64,000 nucleotides of DNA from Hymenobacter volaticus. Lineage in GTDB: Bacteria > Bacteroidota > Bacteroidia > Cytophagales > Hymenobacteraceae. Position 1 is the first letter of the stretch. Each line of letters begins with the position of its first letter. A program made the position numbers and the translations under genes. The notes below the pieces were generated by a model, which saw nothing but the letters and a program-made list of their open reading frames with translations, ran no database searches and had not been told where the DNA came from. Of this stretch, positions 16,870 to 25,231 are shown piece after piece. The stretch lies in NCBI RefSeq assembly GCF_022921055.1, contig NZ_CP095064.1, forward strand, positions 124,001 through 188,000, in the 5' to 3' direction.

Positions 16870-17124
16870 CTACTCATTGTCGGTTCCGAAAAGCAACTGT
16901 CTCCCTTGCTCCCACAGAGATAGGAGCGGCTTCAGATTGGTTCCCACCGTTAGCTGGCGCTGATACCGTTCACGCATGGGGGCCTGGATCGTCTTCGTGA
17001 ACGGAAATAGGGTACGGATTAGGTTTTTCTCTATAACGACGCGCCCTGGCGACCCCACTTCCGCCCTTCGCGTTTGCGTCGGGAACGGAGCCGCGAGCAA
17101 GGTACGACGCTGGCTTCCATGCAC
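16870..17124 (-). CDS. Weak small ORF, possible gene remnant
   Basis: 84 codons on the minus strand. The C-terminal 35 residues (PMRERYQRQLTVGTNLKPLL, SLWEQGRQLLFGTDNE) look protein-like; the N-terminus does not. It could be the tail of a truncated gene. No family recognised, and the plus strand of the same region offers only weaker frames. Reported at low confidence because nothing better explains the interval 16660-17260. Confidence 0.3.
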   Translation of the reverse strand: MHGSQRRTLLAAPFPTQTRRAEVGSPGRVVIEKNLIRTLFPFTKTIQAPMRERYQRQLTVGTNLKPLLSLWEQGRQLLFGTDNE

Positions 17125-17308
17125 GAGCTACAAGCCCGTGAGCTAAAACCAAGCCCGCTGTTTCGGACAACTAAAAATCCGGCAGCGGCAAGTGGAAATC
17201 CGTTTAAAGAAGGTTGGCGGCAACCAGCAGAACTAGCTTTGAAGCAACTAGAACAGGCGGTGTATGCGCCGACTTGAGAGGCTTTCTTTTCACTGCCATT
17301 CTCACTTG

Positions 17309-17878
17309 ATGCCCCCACTTCCGGTGCCTATGTCCCCCTTTGCCGCCGGGTACATGCCGCTCGACGTCGAGCAAGCAGTAACAGCTGGTCCTGCTTTCGG
17401 GATGGGCCGCTACGTTTACGTTCCCGGCCTAATGTGCCAAAGCAAATTCTATGCGCCTCCCGCCATCAGGGGACGGGCCGTGCTGGCGGCGCGCGCCCTC
17501 CGGCTTCATTTTCGGTCTGTGCCCGATGGGGTAAACCTAGTGCTCGACCGTACACACCTGTTGCCCGGCTGGGTGGGTACTTATGCGCTCCGCAGCAACA
17601 TCCATCCTGGGGCCCCTATTCGAGGCTTGCTTTGCTACCATCTCGCTGCCGCAGCCGGCCACGTCACCAACCGTTTGGTGTTAGGCGCCTGCGTACCGTC
17701 GCTGACGGGCGGGCTTACCATCACGGACTACGACCCGCAGCACCGGCAGCTAAGCGGCTACTATGAAGCGCGCATCCTCGCCCCGCGCGACCTCGCCCGC
17801 GTTGCGGGCTCACCCGGGCCGCGTGGTACCCTTGTGCTGGCCGGCGACTTTGCGGCCCTACCCGTGCAGATGCTTTAG
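17309..17878 (+). CDS. Hypothetical protein, unknown function
   Basis: 189 residues from the ATG at 17309 (MPPLPVPMSPFAAGYMPLDV); a later ATG at 17330 is equally possible. No signal peptide or membrane segment. The sequence is GC-rich and regular in codon use, with GRYVYVPGLMCQSKFYAPPA, a basic HFRSVPDGVNLVLDRTHLLP segment and SLTGGLTITDYDPQHRQLSG followed by YYEARIL. The mix of strands suggests a beta-rich single domain. No family recognised. Confidence 0.65.
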   Translation: MPPLPVPMSPFAAGYMPLDVEQAVTAGPAFGMGRYVYVPGLMCQSKFYAPPAIRGRAVLAARALRLHFRSVPDGVNLVLDRTHLLPGWVGTYALRSNIHPGAPIRGLLCYHLAAAAGHVTNRLVLGACVPSLTGGLTITDYDPQHRQLSGYYEARILAPRDLARVAGSPGPRGTLVLAGDFAALPVQML

Positions 17879-18150
17879 CTAGGCGGTCCTCGTGGACACC
17901 CTTTACCAAGGCATTAATCCGGAAAGGAAAAGTTGTAATCCGTTTCACAAAAACCGCTGGAAAAGCGGCCCGCTAGCTTTGTGTTTATCAAAACAGTCCC
18001 CGAAAACTACGTGGCTGTCAGCCGCTTGCGGGCACTTCTGCCCCCTTTTTGTAAATCCTACTCCTTTTTCACGAATGAAAAAACCATTCCTAGGGCTAGC
18101 CTGCTCATGGGGCTTGCTACGGCGGCTCCTCTTCCTCCACCCTTTTCCTA

Positions 18151-18773
18151 ATGCTTTTGGTCGTGGTTAAACCTGTCTTTGTTTCCGCCTGCTTACTGGC
18201 TTTGCCGCTGCTCGCCAGCAGTCAAGTACCGGCCCGACCCCCAGCCGGGACGAGCTACCGCAACTGGCCGGTAGTAGTAGGGCTGCAGTTTCATACGCTG
18301 GCCATGCCCTTTTCTGACCAGAAAAGGACGCTATCTAACCCTGGGGTGAGTGTTGGCACCGAGTTTCGCTACAACCGCCGCGCCACGCTGCTGCAAGCGG
18401 TGCAGGCCGGCTACTACCACAACCGCTACGCTGGCAACGGCCTGTACGTAGCGCCGCAGTTGGTGTACCGGCCCAAGTTTGGGCCCTTATTCGCCGAGCT
18501 AAAAGCGGGGTAGGCGCCTTATACCTAGCGCAACCAAGCCAGTCGTGGGCGCTGGAAGATGGGCGCTGGCAAGCCGCTGACCACGGCGGGCAGCTGACGC
18601 TAATGCTGCCGCTAGGCGTGTCGGTGGGGTACGCGGGGCGGCATGCCGCGCCGGCCGTAGCCCCCTTTGTGGGGTATCAATTTTTCGTGCTGCACGGCTA
18701 CAACCCCGGTATTCCAGTGGTACCCAACCGGCTGCTGCAAGTCGGAATTCGCGCCCATTTATTTCGCTCTTAG
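18151..18773 (+). pseudogene. Secreted protein, probably outer-membrane barrel, frameshifted
   Basis: The first frame has a signal peptide (VSACLLALPLLASSQ) and beta-barrel-like strands (NWPVVVGLQFHTLAMPFSDQ, VGTEFRYNRRATLLQAVQAG, LYVAPQLVYRPKFGPLFAEL) and stops after KAG. Adding one G to the G4 run at 18507-18510 gives KAGVGALYLAQPSQSW and continues to APFVGYQFFVLHGYNPGIPV and a TAG at 18771, ending in a barrel-like strand with F as second-last large residue (IRAHLFRS). The stop lies six bases before the serine hydrolase, so the two probably form an operon. Confidence 0.75.
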
Positions 18774-18779
18774 TCTTTT

Positions 18780-19955
18780 ATGAAACGTTTTCTGCTTCCT
18801 CTGGTATTTACGCTGGGCCTAGGGGCCTGCGCCGACGCTGATTTAACCGGGCCAAGTGCCACCTGCACCGCGCCGGGTACGCTCAACCCCATGCATTCCA
18901 AGGCCGCGGCCCTGAGCGCAATCCTGCAACACTACACGACTGCCGGCCTGCCGGGGTGCGCCGTTGCCGTGTACAGCCCCACGGAAGGCTACTGGGCCGG
19001 GGCGGCGGGGTTCGCCAAACTCGAAGATCAAACGCCGATGCAAATCTGCCACTTGCAGTACGGGCAAAGCGTCGCCAAAACCTACCTGGCGGTGGCCGTG
19101 CTCAAGCTCTACGAGGCGGGCCGCCTCCCCCTGGACGCGCCGATCACCGACTACCTAACCGCGTCGGTGAGCAAGCAGCTACCGAGCGCCGACCAAATAA
19201 CCGTGCGCATGCTGCTCAACCACACCTCCGGCCTGCCCGATTACACCATTGACCCTACCTACACGGCTTACTTGCTGCAACATCCCCGCAGTCCGCTGAC
19301 TACGGCCGATTACCTCGGCTACCTGACCGCTAAAAAGTTGGATTTCAAGCCGGGCAGCAAGTTCACCTACTCCAACACCAATTATATGGTGCTGGCCCTC
19401 GTTGCTGACTTTATCACCGGCGACCACGCCCGCTACCTGCAGGAAACCATCTTCACCCCGCTGGGCTTGCGCAACACTTTCTACCACAACTCCCCTACCT
19501 ACCTGCAACAACCCGACGTGGTGAACTGCTACCTGGAGCGCTTTGGCAACGGCCGGGTGGAAAACGTGTCGCAGATGCAGCAGATCAGTGTGGGCTCCAT
19601 GGTCGGGGACGATGGGTTGGTGGCGTCGCCGCTCGACTTCGTAACGTTTCTGCGGGCGCTGTTTGAAGACCGTCTGCTGCAGCCCGCTACCCGGCAGCAG
19701 ATGATGACGTGGGTCAACGACCACAAAACCAATAAGCCAACTTACGGCTTGGGGCTGTACCGCGTAGAACATCAGGGCAAAGTAGCCTACGGGCACGGCG
19801 GGGGTGGCATCGGGGCGGGCTGCGCGCTGTATTATCTTCCCGAGCAACAGATATACTTTTTTCTTGGCGTGAACTTGGGTACGCTCACCGAGGGCAAGCT
19901 GGTAAGTAAAGCCGGCGAGCTGCGTAAGGCGTTGCTGGACGAGTTAGTGAAATAA
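18780..19955 (+). CDS. Serine hydrolase, beta-lactamase/PBP-like (class C) lipoprotein
   Basis: 391 residues. The signal MKRFLLPLVFTLGLGAC has a lipobox, giving a lipid-anchored enzyme. All three catalytic motifs of the beta-lactamase class C/D-Ala-D-Ala peptidase superfamily are present: S97-x-x-K100 (in QSVAK), Y197-S-N199, and a His-Gly motif at 339-340 (GHGGGG). The fold segments between them are typical (LLNHTSGLPDY; FTPLGLRNT). The superfamily includes esterases, peptidases and lactamases, so the substrate cannot be read from sequence. It is probably the second gene of an operon with the frameshifted barrel protein. Confidence 0.9.
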   Translation: MKRFLLPLVFTLGLGACADADLTGPSATCTAPGTLNPMHSKAAALSAILQHYTTAGLPGCAVAVYSPTEGYWAGAAGFAKLEDQTPMQICHLQYGQSVAKTYLAVAVLKLYEAGRLPLDAPITDYLTASVSKQLPSADQITVRMLLNHTSGLPDYTIDPTYTAYLLQHPRSPLTTADYLGYLTAKKLDFKPGSKFTYSNTNYMVLALVADFITGDHARYLQETIFTPLGLRNTFYHNSPTYLQQPDVVNCYLERFGNGRVENVSQMQQISVGSMVGDDGLVASPLDFVTFLRALFEDRLLQPATRQQMMTWVNDHKTNKPTYGLGLYRVEHQGKVAYGHGGGGIGAGCALYYLPEQQIYFFLGVNLGTLTEGKLVSKAGELRKALLDELVK

Positions 19956-20618
19956 GCTCATTGAGGTAGCGTGGTGCCTGTTGACCAGGCTACCTGAGGG
20001 GCGGTTTACGATTTTGCTTGGGTTTAGGCGCTGGGGTTACAGAGTTTGATTTTCCCTCTGGGGTTCCGGTGGTTGCACAACAGTTGTGTTTTGGTGTTGC
20101 AAAGCTAACTCCCCATCATAAAGTCAGTGAGCGGGCGAGTTAAGTATTCCGGTGCCGGCCGGCTGCCGCATCCCGGCCAAATAGGACTTTGTCACGCTGC
20201 TAGCCTCGCAAAACGGAACGCTGAAGCCCTGGAGATGGCGGCCGCTGCTGGGCTACGAGCCCTAGGCACGCGGATGGCCCCTACTAAAACGGGGTTCATT
20301 GCGCTGCCCGCTATCATTGGCGTGCTTGATGGCACGGTTAACCCACATGGCGAAGGCTCGAACCGCCTTCTCTGGACCTCGGAGCGAGACGACTATAACA
20401 GGCCCCTCACCTTCAGAATCGTGCAAATGACGGCCACTACCAGGGCCAATATCGTTCCCGATGCACTCGCCATAGTAGTCACCACCGCCCACCTTGCGGT
20501 GGGCTTCGTGCGCCACAAGGGATAAAGGTACTTAGCTGAAAATAAGAGTAGCCTGCTTGCGGCCCCTTGAGCAAAGGGCCGCAAGCAGGCTACTTCTTTT
20601 CGCCCTACTGCCTTTAAT
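19956..20618. other. Spacer without a convincing gene
   Basis: Frames exist on both strands (e.g. 20127-20525 plus, 20262-20516 minus), but none has consistent protein character and they overlap one another. A minus-strand stretch encoding TTMASASGTILALVVAVICT could be a membrane-helix remnant. A short inverted pair (AGGTAGC at 19964-19970, GCTACCT at 19989-19995) follows the serine hydrolase. The long hairpin at 20547-20594 is listed separately. Confidence 0.4.
20547..20594. terminator. Strong hairpin, probable terminator
   Basis: GTAGCCTGCTTGCGGCCC (20548-20565) is perfectly inverted at 20576-20593 around a 10-nt loop, extended by an A-T pair. T-rich sequence follows on the plus strand and A-rich precedes it, so it could terminate in either direction. 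It sits exactly before a 5'-truncated epimerase remnant and may also mark a rearrangement edge. Confidence 0.55.
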
Positions 20619-20972
20619 TTGACGAAGCGGCTGCACGCTCAAGGCTACGCGGCTATAGCAGTGGACCTGCTGCCGGCGCCGACCACCGATACGCTGCTCG
20701 CTATTCGCGGGGCCCACGCCGTCTGGGTGGACGAGGAACTCGTGCCCCAGCCGCGCGCCATCTACGACATCACCAAGCAGGCCGGCGAGAACTTGTGCCG
20801 AAACTTTTTCGAGCAAGAAGAACTGTTCACGGCCTTGTTACGAGTCGCGCGCTTTTTACCCGAGTCCGAGAATGTGACCCTCAATTACCGCCTGTACCGA
20901 GGGCTCGACGCGCAGGAGGGAGCCCTGGGCCATTTTTTGGCGCTAAAACCCGCGTTTCTGGGCGGGTACTGA
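20619..20972 (+). pseudogene. NAD-dependent epimerase/dehydratase remnant
   Basis: 118 codons matching the middle and end of an extended short-chain dehydrogenase. LHAQGYAAIAVDLLPAPTTD corresponds to the region just after a missing N-terminal Gly-rich NAD motif. A shortened middle leads to ELVPQPRAIYDITKQAGENL, which holds the Y-x-x-x-K pair, then LLRVARFLP and LYRGLDAQEGALGHFLALK. The N-terminal nucleotide-binding motif, part of the middle and the C-terminus are absent, so it cannot be a working enzyme. It begins right after a strong hairpin. Confidence 0.6.
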
Positions 20973-21389
20973 TTGGTGGACATTCGCAATACTGCGGCGG
21001 CGCCATATTTATCAAAGCGGTTGCCACCAATGCAATTCAGCGGCCGCCTTTCTTGCTTTCCGCGAGGAAAAGTAAACAATCTCTAGCTACCACGCTCGCA
21101 AGCGTGCTCGACAACACTGGAACCGTCACCACTACGCACGCCGGGCAGGAGCCGGGCCTCAGCGAAAGGTGGCCGGGCCTCAAGGGTGCTTGAAGTAGCG
21201 TCTGGCGTGGCCATAGCCAAGTTTCCCTTGCTCTACTGGGTGTGCCACGTAAAGTCAGCTACTCAGACCGCGGCTCGGAATGAGTTAGCACAACAATAAA
21301 GTGGCCTGATAAAAAGCCGCAACTAAAAGGTGGGACCGGCTCAATACGTAATTAATCTTTGTGCCAAAGGGAGAAAAAGGGCTCATCCG
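20973..21389. other. Gene-free spacer
   Basis: No convincing coding frame or repeat was seen between the epimerase remnant and the DeoR-family gene. Confidence 0.4.
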
Positions 21390-22166
21390 TTAAACCAGCA
21401 CAGTTAAGCCCGCTTCCCGATACCGCGCCAGCACGTCCGGGGAGGCGCGCGCATCCGTTATTAAAGTGTCCACAAAGGAAAGCGGGGCGAACTGCAAATA
21501 CTTGTCGTGCTCGAGCTTACTAGCGTCGCAGAGCAAATACACGTGGCGGGCCGCCTCGCCCACGGCCAAGCTAATGGCGGCTTCTTTTTCGCTGTTGGCG
21601 CTCAGGCCCCGCTGCAGCGAGAAGCCGTCCACGCCCAAAAAGGCTTTATCGACTTGGTAGCGCTTGAGCTGCTCGACGGCCACCGTGCCGTGCATCGCCT
21701 GCCGCTCGGCATCAACTTCACCGCCGGCTAAGACCACCTGCACTTGGGAGTTCACCAACTCGAAGAGCACGGGCAGCGAATTGGTCACCACGCGAATTTT
21801 GAGGTGCTGGATCAGCGAACACAACGGAAAGGTCGTGCTGCCGCAATCAATGAAAATGGTATCGCCCGCCGCAATCTGGCTGGCGGCCAACTGGCAGATG
21901 TACGTTTTCTCGGCCAGGTGAGCTGTCGCTTTGCGGGTAAAGGCCACCGGGTTTTTCACCAGTTCGGGCAGCACGGCCCCGCCGTGGGTGCGCACCACCA
22001 AGCCCTCGGCGGCGAGCTGCGCCAAATCCCGGCGAATGGTGATGGGGGTGGTGTGTAGCTGCTGCGCGGCTTGGCCCACGTCCAGGCTGCCCTGCTGGGC
22101 TAACGTGGTCAATAAAAACTGTTTGCGCAGTTGAAAATTCAGCGTTTTCTCGTTACTTGCTTCCAT
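21390..22166 (-). CDS. DeoR/GlpR-family transcriptional regulator
   Basis: 258 residues from the ATG at 22166 (MEASNEKTLNFQLRKQFLLT); an ATG six codons upstream is possible. The N-terminal winged HTH is typical of DeoR (SLDVGQAAQQLHTTPITIRR, then DLAQLAAEGLVVRTHGGAV). The C-terminal DeoRC effector domain holds IFIDCGSTTFPLCSLI, VVTNSLPVLFEL, VLAGGEVD and FLGVDGF. The family senses sugar phosphates or related metabolites. It is divergent from a Nudix hydrolase and a DUF4406 gene, with a 48-bp spacer that carries AACACAAAGAAACACAA-type half-repeats and could be its operator. Confidence 0.9.
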   Translation of the reverse strand: MEASNEKTLNFQLRKQFLLTTLAQQGSLDVGQAAQQLHTTPITIRRDLAQLAAEGLVVRTHGGAVLPELVKNPVAFTRKATAHLAEKTYICQLAASQIAAGDTIFIDCGSTTFPLCSLIQHLKIRVVTNSLPVLFELVNSQVQVVLAGGEVDAERQAMHGTVAVEQLKRYQVDKAFLGVDGFSLQRGLSANSEKEAAISLAVGEAARHVYLLCDASKLEHDKYLQFAPLSFVDTLITDARASPDVLARYREAGLTVLV

Positions 22167-22214
22167 AAGAACACAAAGAAACACAATTAATCAAAAACGA
22201 ACGATCGAGCTTGT

Positions 22215-22793
22215 ATGAACGAACACATTCGCCTGCGCGAGCAGCTGGTTTTGTCGGACAACTGGTACACGCTGCGCAAAGTAACGTATGACTACCAGCG
22301 AAAAAATGGGCGCTGGGAAACCCAGTCGCGGGAGGCCTATGACCGCGGCAATGGGGCCACGATTCTGCTGCACAACCCGGCGGCCGACACCGTTATTCTG
22401 ACCCGCCAGTTTCGGCTGCCCACCTTTGTCAACGGCAATGCCACGGGCATGCTGATTGAAACCTGCGCCGGCCTGCTCGACGACGAGCACCCCGATGCCG
22501 CCATTGTGCGCGAAACCGAGGAAGAGACTGGTTACCGGCTTACAGCGGTGCAGAAAGTGATGGAAGCCTACATGAGCCCGGGCTCGGTGACGGAGCGCTT
22601 GTTTTTCTACTTGGCCGAGTATTCCCCCGCCACCGAGCGCCGGGGTGGGGGCGGCATTGAGGAAGAGGAAATCGAGGTGCTGGAGTTGCCCCTGCCGCAA
22701 GCGCTGGCCATGATTGCCACCGGCGAGATTCAGGACGGCAAGACCATTATGCTCTTGCAACACCTGCGCCTCCAACAACTTCACGCGTTATAA
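22215..22793 (+). CDS. nudK: Nudix hydrolase, NudK (GDP-mannose pyrophosphatase)-like
   Basis: 192 residues, the usual NudK length. The order LSDNWYTLRKVTYDYQR, REAYDRGNGATILLHNPA, VILTRQFRLPTFVNGN, ETCAGLLDDEHPDAA and IVRETEEETGY matches NudK/YffH. The Nudix box is G-LLDDE-H-PDAAIV-RETEEETG: the first Glu of the box is His, but the metal-binding RE..EE core is intact. YMSPGSVTERLFFYLAEY follows, as in the family. NudK hydrolyses GDP-mannose and related nucleotide sugars. Twelve bases before the next gene, probably one operon, under the divergent DeoR-type regulator. Confidence 0.85.
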   Translation: MNEHIRLREQLVLSDNWYTLRKVTYDYQRKNGRWETQSREAYDRGNGATILLHNPAADTVILTRQFRLPTFVNGNATGMLIETCAGLLDDEHPDAAIVRETEEETGYRLTAVQKVMEAYMSPGSVTERLFFYLAEYSPATERRGGGGIEEEEIEVLELPLPQALAMIATGEIQDGKTIMLLQHLRLQQLHAL

Positions 22794-22805
22794 CCCCTAC
22801 GTCTC

Positions 22806-23171
22806 ATGGTTATTCTGATTGCTGGCCCGTACCGCAGCGGCACCCACGACGACCCCGCCCGCATGGCCGCCAACCTGCGCCGGTTGGAAACCGCTGCCTT
22901 GCCCTTGTTTCGGGCCGGCCACCTTCCCTTGATTGGGGAGTGGGTGGCCTTGCCCTTGCTAGCCCAGGCGGGGTCCACCCGGCCGGGCGATGCTGCCTAC
23001 AACGAAATTCTTTACCCAGTCGCCCACCGCTTGCTCGCGCAGTGCGATGCCGTGCTGCGCCTGCCGGGTTCCTCCCAGGGGGCGGACGAGGATGTCCGGC
23101 TGGCCCAGGAGCGGGGCTTGCCCGTGTATTACCGCCTGGAAGACGTTCCAACTTGCCTACCGGACCGGTAG
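22806..23171 (+). CDS. DUF4406-type nucleoside 2-deoxyribosyltransferase-like protein
   Basis: 121 residues. It begins VILIAGPYRSGTHDDPARMA, the nucleotide-binding start of DUF4406 and related deoxyribosyltransferase-like proteins, and continues LPLFRAGHLPLIGEWVALP, LAQCDAVLRLPGSSQGADED and VRLAQERGLPVYY. The GPYRSG start, the conserved D in CDAVLRLPG and the final GADED resemble the 2'-deoxyribosyltransferase pocket; activity is unproven. Coupled to the Nudix gene, suggesting a nucleotide-salvage or house-cleaning pair. Confidence 0.85.
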   Translation: MVILIAGPYRSGTHDDPARMAANLRRLETAALPLFRAGHLPLIGEWVALPLLAQAGSTRPGDAAYNEILYPVAHRLLAQCDAVLRLPGSSQGADEDVRLAQERGLPVYYRLEDVPTCLPDR

Positions 23172-23427
23172 TTTACCTGGCCTTTGTTTTGAACAACCCA
23201 AGGTATTGCGAACTGTCTTCAGCACCACGAAGTGGTTCGGCACAATTGTCCCCCGCCTGCTCCCAAAACAGGCGGTAGAGCCGCAGAATTTCCCGTTGGG
23301 CAATGACTTGTTAGGGCAGCGCCCACTTGCCAGATGCCCAGGTTTGGTTTTCGTTTGCTAGGGGTCTTAGACAGCCCTTAGCTGAGTTAGCGTACTTATT
23401 CTTCCTTTCTTTTCTGATCGGTCCAGT

Positions 23428-24417
23428 ATGGAACCCTGTTTTCAGCTTCGCCCCGCCGAAAGTGCCGACCACTGCCAAACCACGCTGGATCAGCAAGCGG
23501 GGCTGCGGCACGTCACTACTACGTGGCGCAAGGGCGAAAGCTCAGCCACTTTTTCCGACTATTTTCTCGAGGGCCTGCAATTGACCACGCTCACCGGGCA
23601 CCTGCCTCAGCCGCTGCGCGTGGCCCTGTATGCGCCCGAGCCCTGGACGGCCATGCTCTTTCCCCTCGACGGGCAACTGCACGCCACCCCCGGGGCCCGC
23701 TACCCACTTTCCTCCGGGTCGGACCCGCAGATCCGGACGGTCGAGGAAGCGCCAGCCCACCTCTACACGCTGCAAGGTTTGCAACACCGCAGCTTCGCCG
23801 TTCACCTGACCCGGGAGCGGTTTGCCAACCTGGTGGCCGCCAACGAGGAGTGGGCGAGTGTGCACCGCTTGCAACTTCGTGAGCCGGAACCTGTGGTGCT
23901 ACTACCCCCGCACGCGGCCATCTCGCCTGCGCTACGCACTCTGATCGAGCAGCTGATTAACTGCCCCTACCACGGGGCGCTGAAAAAGCTGTTTCTGGAA
24001 GCGCGCTTCCTGGACTTGTTTATCGAGCAGCAAACCCAGCTCGTACAGTTGCGCACCCGCGCCCGCTCCCGCGACCGGGACATCATGTACGCCGTACGCG
24101 ACTTCCTCGACACCCATTACGCCGAGCCACCGAGCTTGCTGGAAATCGCCCGGCAGTTCGGCACTAACGACTTCAAGCTCAAGAAAGGCTTTCGGGAGCT
24201 GTTCGGCACTACCGTTTTCGCCTACATCGCCGAGCGCCGCCTCACGGTAGCTCATCAGCTGCTCACCCTCACCGACCAGCCCGTGCAGGAGGTGGCCGAA
24301 ACGGTGGGCTTTACCAACGCGGCGCACTTTGCCACAGTGTTTCGCCACCGGTTTGGGCGGCGGCCTACGCAATTACGCCGCATGCCCCAGCACGAACTAG
24401 TAGAGTGTGGCAAATGA
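23428..24417 (+). CDS. AraC-family transcriptional regulator
   Basis: 329 residues. The C-terminal 100 residues form a standard AraC/XylS double HTH: IMYAVRDFLDTHYAEPPSLL, EIARQFGTNDFKLKKGFREL, ERRLTVAHQLLTLTDQPVQE, then VAETVGFTNAAHFATVFRHR and FGRRPTQLRR. The N-terminal part (residues 1-210) is a likely ligand domain of the PchR type common in Bacteroidetes, with a HRSFAVHLTRERFANLV segment. No target gene is adjacent downstream. Start chosen at the ATG after a stretch without other starts. Confidence 0.88.
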   Translation: MEPCFQLRPAESADHCQTTLDQQAGLRHVTTTWRKGESSATFSDYFLEGLQLTTLTGHLPQPLRVALYAPEPWTAMLFPLDGQLHATPGARYPLSSGSDPQIRTVEEAPAHLYTLQGLQHRSFAVHLTRERFANLVAANEEWASVHRLQLREPEPVVLLPPHAAISPALRTLIEQLINCPYHGALKKLFLEARFLDLFIEQQTQLVQLRTRARSRDRDIMYAVRDFLDTHYAEPPSLLEIARQFGTNDFKLKKGFRELFGTTVFAYIAERRLTVAHQLLTLTDQPVQEVAETVGFTNAAHFATVFRHRFGRRPTQLRRMPQHELVECGK

Positions 24418-24527
24418 TTAAGGCTTTGAACAGGGATGGCTCGAGTGAGTGTTGGTGGCCTTCGTCAACCCACAGGTTAGCAAGCATTTACGGGGCGTGA
24501 AACTTAAAGTGCGCAGTTGTTAAGAAT

Positions 24528-24546
24528 TGATAAGGGGGCCTTGTCA
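24528..24546. repeat. Palindrome C, copy 2
   Basis: TGATAAGGGGGCCTTGTCA. The following 55 bases (GAGTTGATTTAGGTATCTTA, GGGGACATTTAGA) align at about 60% with those following the copy at 51569, suggesting a longer shared element of about 75 bp. Confidence 0.5.
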
Positions 24547-24654
24547 GGCATATATGGAGTTGATTTAGGTATCTTATAGGGGACATTTAGACTACCTTCC
24601 AGTAACTTAACTTTAGCCCTTTAAACGGGGAGCACCGGTCGCTTGTCACCGCGT

Positions 24655-24825
24655 ATGGAGGACGGGCAGCTTCCGCTGAAGATCGACTTCGACCAGGAGG
24701 TAGGTGGCACTCCGTTCCGTTTGCTGGGAAAAGGGCTGTCCGTGGCCGAAACCGTGGAACTGACCAGCATCAGCCTCTCCATCGTCAAACGCTACCGCAA
24801 GCACCTGCAGGCTGCGCTTACCTAA
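24655..24825 (+). CDS. Small HTH-like protein or transposase remnant
   Basis: 56 residues from the ATG at 24655. The C-terminal half (LLGKGLSVAETVELTSISLS, then IVKRYRKHLQAAL) reads as a helix-turn-helix: A-E-x-x-x-L-T-x-I-S-x-x-x-V-x-R-Y. Such a short, single HTH may be a small regulator or what is left of an IS-encoded protein. It lies about 110 bases after palindrome C, which might be its control element. Confidence 0.5.
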   Translation: MEDGQLPLKIDFDQEVGGTPFRLLGKGLSVAETVELTSISLSIVKRYRKHLQAALT

Positions 24826-24870
24826 TAGGAGCCTTGGCTAAAAGGGTGGTCCAAACGGCGCATTTGCTGG

Positions 24871-25203
24871 CTAGGATGCTGCTAGGTGCGCCTCCAGCTT
24901 GTAGGAGAGTACGTGCTTCGGCACCGCCCCTACTTGCTTATCCACCAGCTGGCCATTCTTGAACACCAGCAAGGTGGGGATGCTGCGCACCCCGAACTTG
25001 GCGGCCACCTGGGGGTTCGTTTCAATATCAAGCTTGCCGACTAGGACCCGGCCCGCGTAGTCGCCGGCCAATTCTTCCACCACCGGGGTTAGCAGCCGGC
25101 AGGGGCCGCACCACTCCGCCCAAAAATCTATGAGCACCGGCTTATCCGACTGCAGTAGTTGCTCAAAATTGGCGTCGGTTATTTCAATTGCGTTGCGTGC
25201 CAT
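24871..25203 (-). CDS. trxA: Thioredoxin
   Basis: 110 residues. The active site FWAEWCGPC holds the C-G-P-C redox pair at Cys32/Cys35, with the cis-Pro segment RSIPTLLVFKNGQ and the buried Asp of PVLIDFWAEW. Length and all motifs are those of a complete cytoplasmic thioredoxin that reduces protein disulfides. It is 28 bases downstream of the enoyl-CoA hydratase-like gene and probably co-transcribed with it, opposite an HxlR-type regulator; thioredoxin genes under HxlR-type control are known from redox-response loci. Confidence 0.95.
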   Translation of the reverse strand: MARNAIEITDANFEQLLQSDKPVLIDFWAEWCGPCRLLTPVVEELAGDYAGRVLVGKLDIETNPQVAAKFGVRSIPTLLVFKNGQLVDKQVGAVPKHVLSYKLEAHLAAS

Positions 25204-25231
25204 GGTATCTGTTTAGGTATGGTTGATTGGT

